A DNA stretch of 64,000 nucleotides, taken from contig NC_053141.1 of assembly GCF_016808335.1 (NCBI RefSeq), positions 4,332,711-4,396,710 of the forward strand, read 5' to 3'. The position numbers were made by a program, and so were the translations under genes. A model generated the notes under the pieces. The model did no database searches and was not told the DNA's origin. It saw only the letters and a program-made list of their open reading frames with translations. This DNA comes from Panicum virgatum. Taxonomy: Eukaryota; Streptophyta; Magnoliopsida; Poales; Poaceae. Every line of letters begins with the position of its first letter. The first letter of the stretch is position 1. Positions 35,793 through 47,113 of this stretch are shown in pieces.

Positions 35793-36223
35793 GACGCAGC
35801 CACGCAGCTCGAAAGCAGGTCCGCCGGCAGGAACGTCTAGTGCACACATACGCCGGCGCCGGCGAAGCGGGCTTAGCACTCGGAGCTGTGCGATGGCCGA
35901 GGCCGGTGGTCTGGCGACCAAGTTCCGCTCCGTTCTTAGACGAATGCAACCAACCACGAGGCGGCCGCTTGCCCAGCAGCTAGCGACCTCCACCGGCGGG
36001 GCTCAGAGTCGGGATCCTCTGTCTGCCACGGCACGCCTCGCCCGGCCTGGGCCCTCCGCCATGGCGCCTGACTGCTTGACGAGGAGTCTGAGGACGCCAT
36101 GGCTCGCCAACTGAGATAAGCGGCCGATCTCGTCCGCACATCTACCATCCGACGGTTGAAACTGGCCCAGGGGTGGACGGTATTTCAAATACCGTCCCAC
36201 CGGTCGGCCCTTGAAACACCATC
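35793..36223. repeat. Hairpin repeat cluster, block B part 2
   Basis: It resumes after Copia 1 with sequence matching 17901-18055. It then continues into a unit related to 19440-19720 that block A lacks at this place, and ends at Copia 2. Confidence 0.85.
36171..36201. repeat. Hairpin repeat 6 (degenerate)
   Basis: The loop base is C at 36186 instead of G, and an extra C interrupts the right arm. The hairpin lies 22 bp from the Copia 2 insertion. Confidence 0.8.
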
Positions 36224-36672
36224 TATTGGCGCCGGGTGCCGGAATGGCTGCCCCGACGGCGATCAGCGGGTCGCTGGACGTGCGCGGTCACCGTGTGAAC
36301 GGCGGCGCACTCTCTCTCTCTCTCTCCCGCTCGTAACTATTCCTCTCTGAGAAACCTGAACATGCGAGAATGGCGCTGCAACCTTCGCAGCTCCCTCCAC
36401 CGAGGGCCTTGCCTTTTATTCATTCAACGATGCACGGGATCTGAGATCCGAGCTCCCTGCCACGCCCGCTCACGGCTGCATCGTGTCCGCCTAAAGCGCG
36501 GGATCGTTTTGCATGCGAGGCATGGCGAGAACAAGTCAACCGCGTCGTTTATCACAGCACGACGCCGGCCGTTACATCATTACATGCAGCAGCTAGTTAC
36601 ATGTAGGAAAAACAAACATGCTAATGCAACTAAGTCCTAATACATGAAACGTGCACGGGATTAAGTTCAACA
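36224..36672 (-). repeat. Copia 2 LTR (3' LTR in transcript sense)
   Basis: The outer terminus has decayed from TGTTGG to TATTGG. The inner terminus TTCAACA is intact. Confidence 0.92.
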
Positions 36673-36690
36673 TTTCACCCCCTAATCCCG
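36673..36690 (-). promoter_or_regulatory. Copia 2 polypurine tract
   Basis: The minus strand reads ATTAGGGGGTGAAA next to the 3' LTR. Confidence 0.75.
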
Positions 36691-39600
36691 CTGCACTTCA
36701 ACCACTCCTAGTTGCTGACGAAGCTCCACAAACCTGACACGCCCAAGCGCCTTGGTCAGAATGTCTTCCAATTGTTCAGTGGTGCTCACATGCTCAATGT
36801 CAATCTGCCCTCTTTCAACATGATGAACTGGATTCTTGCACAGAGCAATTGCTGATTTGTTGTCAACAAGTAGCTTCACTTTTGGGGTCTGAACATCAAG
36901 CAGTTCGCCCAACAACCGGCTGAGCCATATCCCCTGACAGTCAGCATTTGCACTTGCTATATATTCTGCTTCACATGAAGAGAGTGCCACTACCTTCTGC
37001 TTTTGAGATGCCCAAGTAATCAGGTTTCTTCCAAGCATGAACACAGATCCACTTGTGCTCTTCCTATCATCAATGTCACCGGCCAAATCATTGTCATTGA
37101 AACCTGTCAGTACAGTTTCAGGGTTGTTCTTCTTCTTGTATCTGCACCCATAGCTCACTGTCCCAGCCAAGTATCTTAATATCTATTTGACTGTAGCCCA
37201 GTGAGTAGATCTTGGTGCCTCCATATACCTGCTCACTATCCCCACGGCATAAGCAATGTCTGGTCTTGTGTTCACTAGGTATCTCAAGCTGCCAATGACA
37301 CTCCTATACATGGTCTTGTCCACCAGAGGTGATTCATCAGTTTTACTCATTTTCAGTCTGTTCTCCATCGGCACATGACAGGAATTGCAGCCTTTCATAC
37401 CTGCCTGCTCCAGGATCTTCAGAGTATATGAGCTCTGACAGATGGTTATCTCCCCTTCCTTTTGGTCAACTTGGATGCCCAAATAATAACTTAGTAACCC
37501 AAGGTCACTCATACTGAAGCTTTTCATCATCTCCCGTTTGAAATTTGCAATGGCTGCTTTGCTTGGCCCAGTGATTATCAGATCATCAACATAGACACCT
37601 ACCAGGAGATATCCATCACCACTTGATCTTCTGTAAACTGCATGTTCCAGAGGATTCCTCTCAAAACCCAACTGCATTAGCTCACTGTCCAGTTTTGCAT
37701 ACCATGCCCTGGGGGCCTGACGAAGCCCATACAATGCCTTCTTCAGTCTGAGCACCTTGCCACTACCTTCTTCAACAACAAATCCTGGAGGCTGTTGAAC
37801 ATACACACCTCCTCCATCAGATCACCATTCAGAAATGCAGATTTGACATCCATGTGATGTATTTCCCAACTTCTTTGTGCTGCTAGAGCAATCAACAACC
37901 TGACTGTCTCCATTCTTGCCACTGGAGCAAAGACTTCCTCAAAGTCCACCCCCTCACGCTGTGCATACCCCTTTGCAACCAATCGAGCCTTGTACTTGGT
38001 TATGTTACCATCAGGGTCCTTCTTCACCTTGAAAACCCATTTCAGCCTAATTGCCTTGTGATTGGCAGGTAGCACTGACAACTCCCAGGTCTGGTTTTCT
38101 TGGATCGAGTCCATCTCAGTTTGCATAGCTTTTCTCCAACACACTTCTTTTAGAGCATCATCAACACTCCTCGGTTCCTCTGCTGCAATGTAGCATACTC
38201 CACTGTACTCAAAATGTTGGATTTCTTCAGTGGTATCATAAATATTCTCCAAGGTTCTGAATCTCTGGTGAACACCATCTGAATCCACTGTTTCTCCTGA
38301 CGGTGGGGTAGCAAAGCCAATTGCAGGCGCTGCAGGACTTGCAGATGGTGTTGACAAGCCTGCATATGTGTTGGGTGACCACTAAACCTGGGCAAGTGAC
38401 ACTTGAATAGGCACAGCCGGTTCTGCTGCATTCACAGGAACTGCAGCTTCTTCAGTTGCTGTTGTCGGACCGACAACAGTGTAGTACTCCACTTCAAATT
38501 CTGATGACACAAGTTCAGTCCGGGCCTCCAGATTCCAATCCCAAGCCCGTCCTTCCTCAAAGATGACATCACAGGAAACATGGAGCTTCTTTGCTACCGG
38601 ATCATACACCCGGTAACCTTTTGTGCCACTTTCATAGCCGACAAAGATCATTTTGGTGGATCTATCTGACAGTTTGCTAATACTAGGACCTACTTTCTTA
38701 ACATGAGCAATGCAACCAAAAGTGCGTAGATGATGTACATTTGGCTTCCAGTTGTGCCATGCTTCATAGGGAGTCTTTCCTTGTAGGCTTCTTGTCGGTG
38801 CCCTGTTCAACAAATAGACTGTCGTTGACACTGCCTCTCCCCAAAACTCTCCTGGCATATTCTTGCTCTTGAGCAGACACCTCGCCATCTCCACAACAGT
38901 GCGGTTCCCGTGCTCCACACCACCATTTTGCTGTGGTGAATATGGTGCAGTAGTGAAATGCTTCACACCATGTTCGTCACAGTACTCTCTGAATTCAATG
39001 GAATTGAATTCTCCACCTTTGTCACTGCAAAATGCCCGAAGTTTGCCACTATGCTCAGTTTCTGCTAGAGCTTTAAAATGCTTGAAACACTTGAATGCTT
39101 CATCCTTTGTTTTCAGAAGTTCCACCCACATATATCGGCTATGATCATCAACAATGAGCAAGAAGAAATTCTTACCACCTGGTGTTCTAGGCCTGATCTG
39201 ACCACACAGATCTGCATGAACCAAATCCAGTGGCTTGCTTGCTCTGTAGTTTGCCACTCTAGGGAATGAGTGCCTCTGCTGCTTGCCCAGAGCACATCCA
39301 TCACAGAATTCCTCCACCCGATCAAGCACTGGCATGCCTACCACCATCCCCTTTACACCAAGATCACGGAGTGCTCTGAAATTCAGATGACCATAATAGC
39401 CATGACAGAGCCACGCCTGATCTTCGCTCTTAGCCACCAGACACACAGGAGTGGCCAGCTGAGTTTTCAACAGATATAGGTGGTTTGTCACCCGCGGTGC
39501 TCGCGCCAGCAGTGCACGCCCGACGTCGAACACGTTGCAGTGTCCATCCTCTATCACAATCTTACAGCCTCCCTCCTCTAATTGCCCGAGACTAATGATA

Positions 39601-39880
39601 TTACTTTTGAGCTTGGGAATGTAGTATATCTCAGTGAGAACTTTGTGCCCGGACTTCTTCGTCTGCAGCATCACAGATCCGGTGCCCGCGATCTCCACCA
39701 ACGAGCCATCGCGAAAACGTACTGTCCCGCCCATTGTCGTGTCCAGCGACGCAAGCGCCTTGCGACACCCCGTCATATGGTTGCTGGCACCAGTGTCGAG
39801 AACCCACACGTTGTCATCCTCGTAGCGGTGTTCCGGGAACACATTTTCCTCATTCAGGTGAACAACCTGACCTCCATGTC
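36682..39880 (-). pseudogene. Copia 2 pol, disrupted
   Basis: Protease VLDTGASNHMTG sits near 39775-39800. Integrase follows with its His/Cys region, DLCG, SDKGGEF and VEHGNRT (38382-39300), then reverse transcriptase with YVDDLI (37183-38357) and RNase H (36682-37170). Lesions: stops at 38382 and 37183, a 2-bp GT duplication near 37800-37806 that shifts the frame, and an in-frame loss in RNase H near 36815-36822, where the usual histidine/acidic stretch after NPVHH is missing. The integrase triad is visible, but the polyprotein cannot be made intact. Confidence 0.9.
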
Positions 39881-42572
39881 TGCACACCCGGTTTTAAGAA
39901 GAAAACCGAATGCATAGCTATATATATGACAGGATCAAGTTTCATACATATAGAGACATCATAAGTGAATAATCAGTAATAGTATCACGTAAAAGAGAAT
40001 TACAACAAATAGAAGATTATCAGAGTTATACAGCTTATCCTGGAAACGAAGGCTCCAAATTTCACAGGCAATCAACTGGGGGTTTCGTACGCCTAGAACT
40101 CAGTAATATCTTCAGAAAACTTCATAAACCTTCTCCTTATGAGCAGCAGTAAGCAAGGGTGAGTACACTTATGGTTGGTACTCAGCAAGGCCACAAGAAA
40201 TAACCAGAAAATGATTTAAATCCATCTTTAAGTTTATTAATCATGTGAGGGTCCAAGCCGCTCTTGATCGTGAGCACGGCTAACTGGATAGTTTTAACTC
40301 TGCAGAGGTTGTACACTTTCACCACAATTCGCGTAAAAGTTCCAAAGAACTTTGAACCCAACCACGCAATGTGCTAGCTAGGCACAATACCACACTTCCG
40401 AGGTGTGATTGCATAGGGACGCTATGAGGCCTTTATAAAGATTCCCTAACCTATGACAATCTGCTAAGGTTTCAAGTCAAAGCGGTCATAACACTGTCCG
40501 AATGAGGTGGTACCTTGACAAAGGACCATTAAACAATATCAATTGTCCCAAGAGGACCGAGCTATACCCCGTCGATGCATCCCCTCTTGCCCTTTCGGTA
40601 AGATTGTCACAAGCTAGAGTCTCTAATTAATCAGCCAAGACCAGAGCCATGTAGTATTGTGGTTGTACGGTTTTCTTGGGTGGTTCTCCATGTTCCAATT
40701 AAATCATCATAATACTCTTGTAAATAAGCATAGACAGAAAGATGGTTAGGGTCACTTGCCTTTCTCCAACGAAAAGCTACTCTTACTGCTCTTCAGCTTT
40801 TGCTCACTTGAAAATCTTGATCTTCAATTTTCAAACAGCGATCCTTCTACTCGGAGCAATCAACGAGCAACCATACAAAGCAAACAAAAAGATACAACTA
40901 AGAACATTACAACATAACAAAAGTAAGGCTTTAAAAGAACGTACTAAAGGATAGGACTCGCTGCTATGGTTAGGAGAGCGCAAGAAACATGGAAAACGGA
41001 GCTAAAACGGCGATTCTATGGGATAAATGATGCTTTAGGGATCTAGTCGCGATTAACTATAGAGTTAAGAGCTAGCGGAAAAGATTTGCAAGACACAGAA
41101 AATTGTGCTCACAGAGGATAACAAGGTCATAAAACTATCGCACACGTTGCAAGGATCACGTGAGCGTGAGAATAGATGAAAACAGAATTAAAACGTGAAA
41201 GATATGGCTAAAACAAGGTTCCAAGGACTTGCTTGCGATAGATCTAAACTTCCAGGGGCTAGCTCTAAAGAAACTAGGGACTAAAACAAGATTAAACCTA
41301 AACTACAGGGGCTAACATGCAAAACTCTATCTCCTGGACGGCGGGTTCTATTTTAGAAAAACCCAGGGGTCAAAACAGAAAATAAAGGACTGGTTTGTAA
41401 ACATGTTTGAACTGCAGCGGACTGCGGCTTGATTCTCACAAAACTTAGGGCTTCTTTGAAAAACGTTCTAGGGTTGACCGGTATGGATTTAGTTGACTGG
41501 GTTTAGATCTAGTGTAGGCCGTTAGATCTGGATCCAAGGGCCAAGGATCACTCGGGCGGGGAAGAGTGGCGCTGGTCACGGCGGAGCGTCGCCGGCGGTG
41601 CTCCGCCGGCGGGCTCGCCGGACTTGGCCGAAATCAGCCGTCCGGGCACCGTTTCGAGCTCGGGTTGGCCTGGGAGAGGTAACGCGCTACGGGGAACTGC
41701 ATCTAGAGGGTCGTCTCAGGGCGTAGACGCGGCGGCGGGCATGCTTGGCGGCGAGGGGCGAAACGGCGGCGACGACGAACTACAGCGCGCGAGGGGAGGC
41801 AAGAGAAAGATGAAGGAGGGGTCGGCGAGCATATCCACCTCAACGCGAAGCTCCGGGGCGACTTGTACGTCGAGTTGAGGCGGCGGAACGGCGGCACGAC
41901 GCGGAGCTCCGAACTCGGCAATGGCGCGGCGGCGGCTAGGGTTAGCGCGAAACGAAAGCGACGGCAGCGGCTGGGTAGGGTTCCAGGGTGCGGGCGGCGC
42001 CTTTTATAGGCCGGAGTAGGGCTCCTTGGCGTGCGGGCCACGCCGAGGCTGCGGCGGCGCGGGGTCGGGTCGGGCTTGGACACAACCAGAGTCCTGGCTG
42101 CGCACGGGGAAGGAGAAAGGCCCGACAAGCGGGGCCCACGCGGTAGTGAGAGTGAGAGAGGGGGGAGAGGGGGCCGAACTGGGCTGGGAGAAGAGTTTGG
42201 GCCGGGGTTTTGGGCCGCGCGAAAGAGAAGGAAAAGGAGGGGTTGGGCTGGCTGGGCTGAAATCAAGGGGAGGAAAAAGAAGAGGCTTTGCATTTTTGAA
42301 ACTAATTCAAACAATTCAATTCAAACTCAAATTCAGAGAATTCAAATTTGAATTGATCAACAAGCAATAAAATAATGCAGTTCAGCATGAATGCATAACA
42401 ACCAAAACGACCTCATTTATTTTGGAAAACAACCAATGTATTTTCTCTTACACTTAATTCTCTGTAAAGAAAATAAATGTTGGGAGAATTTTAAAATTAT
42501 GAGAAAATTATTGTTTTATTTTTAATTTCAATCACATCCTGAAATTCAAAAATTTCAGGGTGTGACAATGTC
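39876..42572 (-). mobile_element. Solo LTR (large, Ty3/gypsy-like) nested in Copia 2
   Basis: A 2687-bp segment (39881-42567) is flanked by ATGTC at 39876-39880 and 42568-42572. Read on the minus strand, it starts TGTCACACCCTGAAATTT and ends CCGGGTGTGCA. There is no internal coding region, primer site or polypurine tract, so it is a solo LTR left by recombination between two LTRs, or a non-coding derivative. Long LTRs of this kind are usual for grass Ty3/gypsy elements; the family name is not assigned. It sits between the gag zinc knuckle and the protease. Confidence 0.85.
42001..42008 (-). promoter_or_regulatory. TATA box of the solo LTR
   Basis: The minus strand reads CCTATAAAAGGCGCC, 560 bp from the LTR start, followed by a GC-rich leader: a plausible U3/R boundary region. 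Confidence 0.6.
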
Positions 42573-43625
42573 CGTGCACCGAGTTCACGGTCGCCACTAG
42601 TAGTGCTAGGTGATCAGGTTCTGCATGCGCATGATGTGCCTCTTCTCTGCGCTCTTTCTTGGGCTTCTTGCAGTCCATCTTCCAGTGGCCATATATGCCA
42701 CAATTTCTGCACTTCCCTTTGCGGCATGGCATGCCCTCCGATGTCAACTTCACCACCGGTTGCTTCTTCTCGCTGCCACCACCACCACCGCTCTTCTGCT
42801 TGCCTGAGCTTGAGCTGCCCTCCGACTGCTGCTTGTTCTTCCACCTGGCGAGCCAATCTTCCTCAGTCAACAGGAGGCGACCGGCTTGCTCCGTGACGGA
42901 ATCAACATCCATCCGATCCTCTGCAGCCTTCAGACGCCCCACCAGATCTTCGATCGTCATGGTGTTCACATCCAGCAGTGTCTCGATCGAGACACTGATC
43001 TGGCTGAAACGCCTTGGCAGTGATCTCAGCAGCTTCCTCACGACCTTGTTCTCGGGCATGGTCTCACCCAAGACCCAAAGCTCCGCCGCGAGCGTGCTGA
43101 TGCGCATCGCGAAATCATCCACCAGCTCGCCATCCTTACAAGCGAAGTTCTCGAACTCCTGCAGCAGGCGCTGTGCGTGGGCCTCCTTGACCCGATCTGC
43201 ACCTTGCCTCATGCTCTTCACGCCCCCCACGCCTCCTTGACCGTCTTCTTCGCCCCCAGCGTCGCCCACATCTCCCTGGGCACAGAACGCAGGAGCGCCC
43301 CCATGGCCTGGCGATCTTGGGAGCGCTTGACGCCGGCACCGCCCGGCTCGATGGCTTCCCAAATCTCCATTGCTTCAAAATTGCACTGCATCAACATTAC
43401 CCACTCGGAGTAATTTGATTGTGTCAGCATCGGCCACATGAGAGAGCTCTCACAGACGCCGCTCGCCATGGTGCTTGACGAGCCGACCCCAATGGGGCTC
43501 TGCGGTGAGTCTTCGCCGGTCATCTCCTCCGAGGTCGCCGCCGCCGGTCTTCTGCGTGACATCACGTGCTTCTTCCGCGAGGGCTCGCGAGGTGGGCTCA
43601 CCGAGCCGCTGTAGAACATGCACCA
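42573..43625 (-). pseudogene. Copia 2 gag, frameshifted
   Basis: The N-terminal part (to 43218) reads MLTQSNYSEWVMLMQCNFEA, typical of UBN2/DUF4219-type gag. The frame shifts by one base in a C run at 43221-43229. It continues as capsid and a zinc knuckle, CRNCGIYGHWKMDC. The solo LTR starts right after the knuckle region. Confidence 0.85.
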
Positions 43626-43638
43626 GGCTCTGATGCCA
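43625..43638 (-). promoter_or_regulatory. Copia 2 primer binding site
   Basis: The minus strand reads TGGCATCAGAGCC two bases inside the LTR: the initiator methionine tRNA site with one mismatch. Confidence 0.85.
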
Positions 43639-43640
43639 CT

Positions 43641-44100
43641 TGTTGGCGCCGGGTACCGGAATGGCTGCCCCAATGGCGATCAGCGGGTCGCTGGACGTGC
43701 GCGGTCACCGTGGTCACCGTGTGAACGGCGGCGCACTCTCTCTCTCTCTCTCTCACGCTCGTAACTATTCCTCTCTGAGAAACCTGAACACACGAGAATG
43801 GCGCTGCAACCTTCGCAGCTCCCTCCACCGAGGGCCTTGCCTTTTATTCATTCAACGATGCACGAGATCTGAGATCCGAGCTCCCCGCCACGCCCGCTCA
43901 CGGCTGCATCGTGCCCGCCTAAAGCGCGGGATCGTTTTGCATGCGAGGCGTGGCGAGAACAAGTCGACCGCGTCGTTTATCACAGCACGACGCCGGCCGT
44001 TACATCGTTACATGCAGCAGCTAGTTACATGTAGGAAAAACAAACATGCTAATGCAACTAAGTCCTATTATATGAAACGTGCACGGGATTAAGTTCAACA
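43641..44100 (-). repeat. Copia 2 LTR (5' LTR in transcript sense)
   Basis: Intact TGTTGG/TTCAACA termini, with a CT microsatellite near 43737. The minus-strand AATAAAAG at 43841-43848 may be a weak TATA element. Confidence 0.92.
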
Positions 44101-45162
44101 CCGTCCACCCCCTGTAGTTGCAAGCAAGCCGCCTCCGCTGGCTTTCCGTTGCTCGCCGGAGCGGCACCGCGTCGCGGAGGCTTCTCCCTCTCGTTGGCTG
44201 CTGCCGGAGTGCGCCGCGACGCGCCTCTCCATCCCCGGCAGGTTCCATCAAGGTCTCTCTTCCCATCCACCCCTGTCCGCTGCAGGGACGCCCTCATGCT
44301 GGCTTCGCGCCGTGGCTCGCCGGAACGGCCGGAGCGCCACCGCCTCGCGGAGGTTCCCGTCTCTGCGTCTGTCCTTGACTCCACCCGCTCTCGCCAGCCA
44401 TCACCGGCGTGCCGCGCGTGCGCTCCTCGCTCGTATCCTATTCCTGCCCGCGCCGCGGCGCGCCGTGCCGGTCGTCTGCGCCATGCTCTCGCCTCCGTGA
44501 CCAGCAGGCACCATCGTGGTCTGGTCTACTTCCATCCATCCCCCTGTCCGACACAAGAACGCCTCCTGCTGCACGCCGTGGCTCGTGCCGGAGCGCCGCT
44601 GCGCCGCTGCGGATGCTCGTGGGCATCGCCAAGGCCTCGACCGCCTCAGAAGTTTGGGCAGTGTGGTGTGGCTATGTTCTGCCAGTCTGTCATACATGTG
44701 TGGCTGTTCCAAGGTGATACCTAACCAAACATGAGCAATTTGCCTATTTTGCATAATGCTCCAGCCTCCAGGGTTACAACTTACGCGACGATTGGGGAAT
44801 TGTTGGTTATTGTTTGTTCATGTCAGGCCTTGACTATATTTTAATTGCAGAGTATTGCTTAGTACTGTGAATGCATTTAGAAGCCACGGTTAATTAATGC
44901 ATGCAATCCGGTGTCCATGTCTTTAGGTTGTTGTTTTTTAAGTTAAACGTCTTTAGGTTGTTTGTTCAGGGTCAAGTCTAGTTCAGTAAGAGTCAGATTG
45001 GTCAATGCTATTGTTCAGGCTTCAGAGTCAAAGTAGTTATGCGATCGATTGCAGGTGTGATCATGCCCGAGTTTTAGGCGCCAATATGGCGGCCTTGTTT
45101 GCATGGTGATTAGGACCTTATCTAGTGGTAATCACCGGCTATAAGTAAAGGATGAAAACAAA

Positions 45163-45315
45163 CACTCTGTTCGGCAGCTCTAGCAGCCTCTAGCCCAACA
45201 GTGTTTTCCTCTCACACCGCTCCAGCACCAGCTTCCAGTCACCAGCCAGCCAACAGTATTTTTCTCTCACACCACTCCAGCCACCAGTTTTATCTCCAGC
45301 CCAGCGAACAGAGTG
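45163..45315. mobile_element. MITE with CACTCTGTTCG termini
   Basis: A 153-bp insertion present here and absent at the matching positions near 20850 and 48000. The ends CACTCTGTTCGGC and, inverted, CACTCTGTTCGCTGG form terminal repeats. It contains two roughly 55-bp related units with TTTCTCTCACACC. The target duplication is unclear. Confidence 0.65.
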
Positions 45316-46410
45316 TTTCACTCGTAGCACAAACCGCCGAGTTTCAGAGCTCTGTTCCAGAGAAGTTCCAACATGCAGTTGGCAGTAAGTTGTGTTCTCA
45401 TGTTGGTTTAATTAACTAATGCCCACGATCCTTCTCTTTTTTTTCTATGTTGAGTTGGTGCTGAAAAGTTTTTACAATAGTTACCATTTTGCATGATATT
45501 CTTTTCAATAATAAACAACACATTTGATTAGGTACAATGTCTTACTGTGGTGTAGTGCCTGTGAAAGTTTCTTCTTTTGTACTGTACTGATGTTGGACCT
45601 TTCACATTTAGGAGTTAACGGTGGCTGCTGCTGGTTCTTTGACATCCACTCTTCTATATTTTACCTAAATTTTTTCTAATGGAATGCATTTGTAGTGATT
45701 CCGAGCTTTTTTTTTTTTTGAGGGGTCAATTCCGAGCTTGTTGCCTGATTTTTAGTGTTCACTCTGCATTGGCTCTCTTTCCTCATAAGATTCATACGGC
45801 GGTGGCGATTGCAAGGCTGTGACTGTCAATCTGTCATCGAGTCTGACAGAATCATGTTTCTGACTGCATCTGGTGAGGATGATCCCATGCTGCACGACAT
45901 CGCAGCAGCGGCAGAGCCGCAAACAGGCAGATCAGCTGCTTATCAGCGGAGGGAGCTTCGCCTGATTCAGGCGGATGTTCAGATGCAAAGTGAGGTGGCC
46001 TTCACATCTTCTTCCCTTTCACGACCAATCCTTAAAAGAATACTCAGCTGGGAGCTTGCATCAGTATCAGGAGATAAGCGGCGGCGGCGTCATGGACGAC
46101 GACGGAGCAACTCTGAACTTGTGAAGCAGGCTCCGGTGGCGTGAGGCTCCGTTCTTGTTGACGAATGCGACGACGAGGCTGCCGCCCGCTTGCCCAGCAG
46201 CAAGCGAGCTCCACCGGCAGGGAACTCGCTCGCAGTCGGGCTCCTCCGGCTGCCGCGTCACGCTCTTGTCTCGCGGTCCACCCGCCATGGCGCCGCCGAG
46301 CTGCCGCGCCTGTGCCTGACGAGGAGGATGCATGCCATGTGGCTCTCTTAACTGAATACGCGGCCGATCTCGCCCGCACATCACCAATCCGACGATTAAA
46401 ATTGGCCGAA

Positions 46411-46443
46411 GGGGTGGACGGTATTTGAAATACCGTCCGCCCC
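46411..46443. repeat. Hairpin repeat 7
   Basis: 15- to 16-nt arms around G at 46427 with one wobble position; twin of 19706. Confidence 0.88.
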
Positions 46444-47082
46444 CGGTCGGTATTTCCGGACGCCGTCCACCCGGCCTGGCCGGCCGTTGCAGGCGCGCCG
46501 CTCTCCGCGTGGCTCGCCGGAGGGACACCTCGCCGCGCCGCCGAGGCGGAGGCTTCTGCCTTCCTCCACCCGCTCCATTGCAGCGGCCATGACCGGCGAG
46601 CTGAGCGCTCCTCCTCGAGCGGCTCCTGGCCGCGTGAGCCGCGACGCGCCCTGCGGCCGGCCGGCGCCATGGATGCTCTCGCGCGCGGTCTTGCCTGCCT
46701 CGTCACCGCCGCGCGTCCGCCGCATTCTGCAGCCCTAGGTGCCAACCTTCGTGTTCCTCCTGCCATGCATCCACCTCTGGCCGGCCGCCGCAAAGAACGC
46801 CTCCTGCTCGCGGTGGTGACTCGCCGCCGTCGCCGGAGCGCCACTGCACGATGCCCGTCGCCCTGGCGCCCTCAACCCTGCGCGCCACCACGCGCGCCGC
46901 ACGCCGGTGACAGCCGCAGTCACAACGGCATTCCCAGCCCCATGAGCTGCAGTGGCGTGTCTTCCTGACGAGGAGTCGAGGTCCATCCCTCCAGGACGCC
47001 ATGGCTCTCTAATATAACTGAGATACGCGCGCGGCCGATCTCGCCCACACATCACCCATCGGACGGTTGAAACTTGCCCAGG

Positions 47083-47113
47083 GGGTGGACGGTATTTGAA
47101 ATACCGTCCACCC
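47083..47113. repeat. Hairpin repeat 8
   Basis: A perfect 15-nt stem around G at 47098. The unit carrying it (about 46857-47258) has no counterpart in block A. The uninterrupted Copia 2-type target CCGTC lies 18 bp downstream. Confidence 0.92.

Larger units (their letters stand above)
30803..35797 (-). mobile_element. Copia LTR retrotransposon 1, complete but dead
   Basis: LTRs at 30808-31165 and 35435-35792 (358 bp each) enclose a minus-strand gag-pol. Target duplications GACGC lie at 30803-30807 and 35793-35797. The uninterrupted site survives in block A at 17901-17905, confirming the insertion. The primer site and polypurine tract are present. By eye the LTRs differ at five positions (1.4%). 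At the commonly used grass rate of 1.3e-8 substitutions per site per year, this means roughly half a million years. The coding region has stops, two homopolymer frameshifts and a deletion. Confidence 0.95.
36219..44105 (-). mobile_element. Copia LTR retrotransposon 2 with nested solo LTR
   Basis: LTRs at 36224-36672 (449 bp) and 43641-44100 (460 bp) enclose a minus-strand gag-pol. The target duplication is CCATC on the left and CCGTC on the right, one CpG-type transition apart. The paralogous unit at 47131-47135 keeps CCGTC undivided. About 15 substitutions separate the LTRs (about 3.3%), mostly transitions, plus a 9-bp tandem difference. This is roughly 1.3 million years at the usual grass rate, so older than Copia 1. 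A 2.7-kb solo LTR splits gag from protease. Confidence 0.93.

Noticed and set aside
40742..40954. 70-codon plus-strand frame inside the solo LTR
   Set aside because: Antisense to the LTR, no domain, chance frame.
41624..42370. Open frames inside the solo LTR (up to 203 codons)
   Set aside because: They lie in the GC-rich leader of an LTR on both strands, with no protein similarity.
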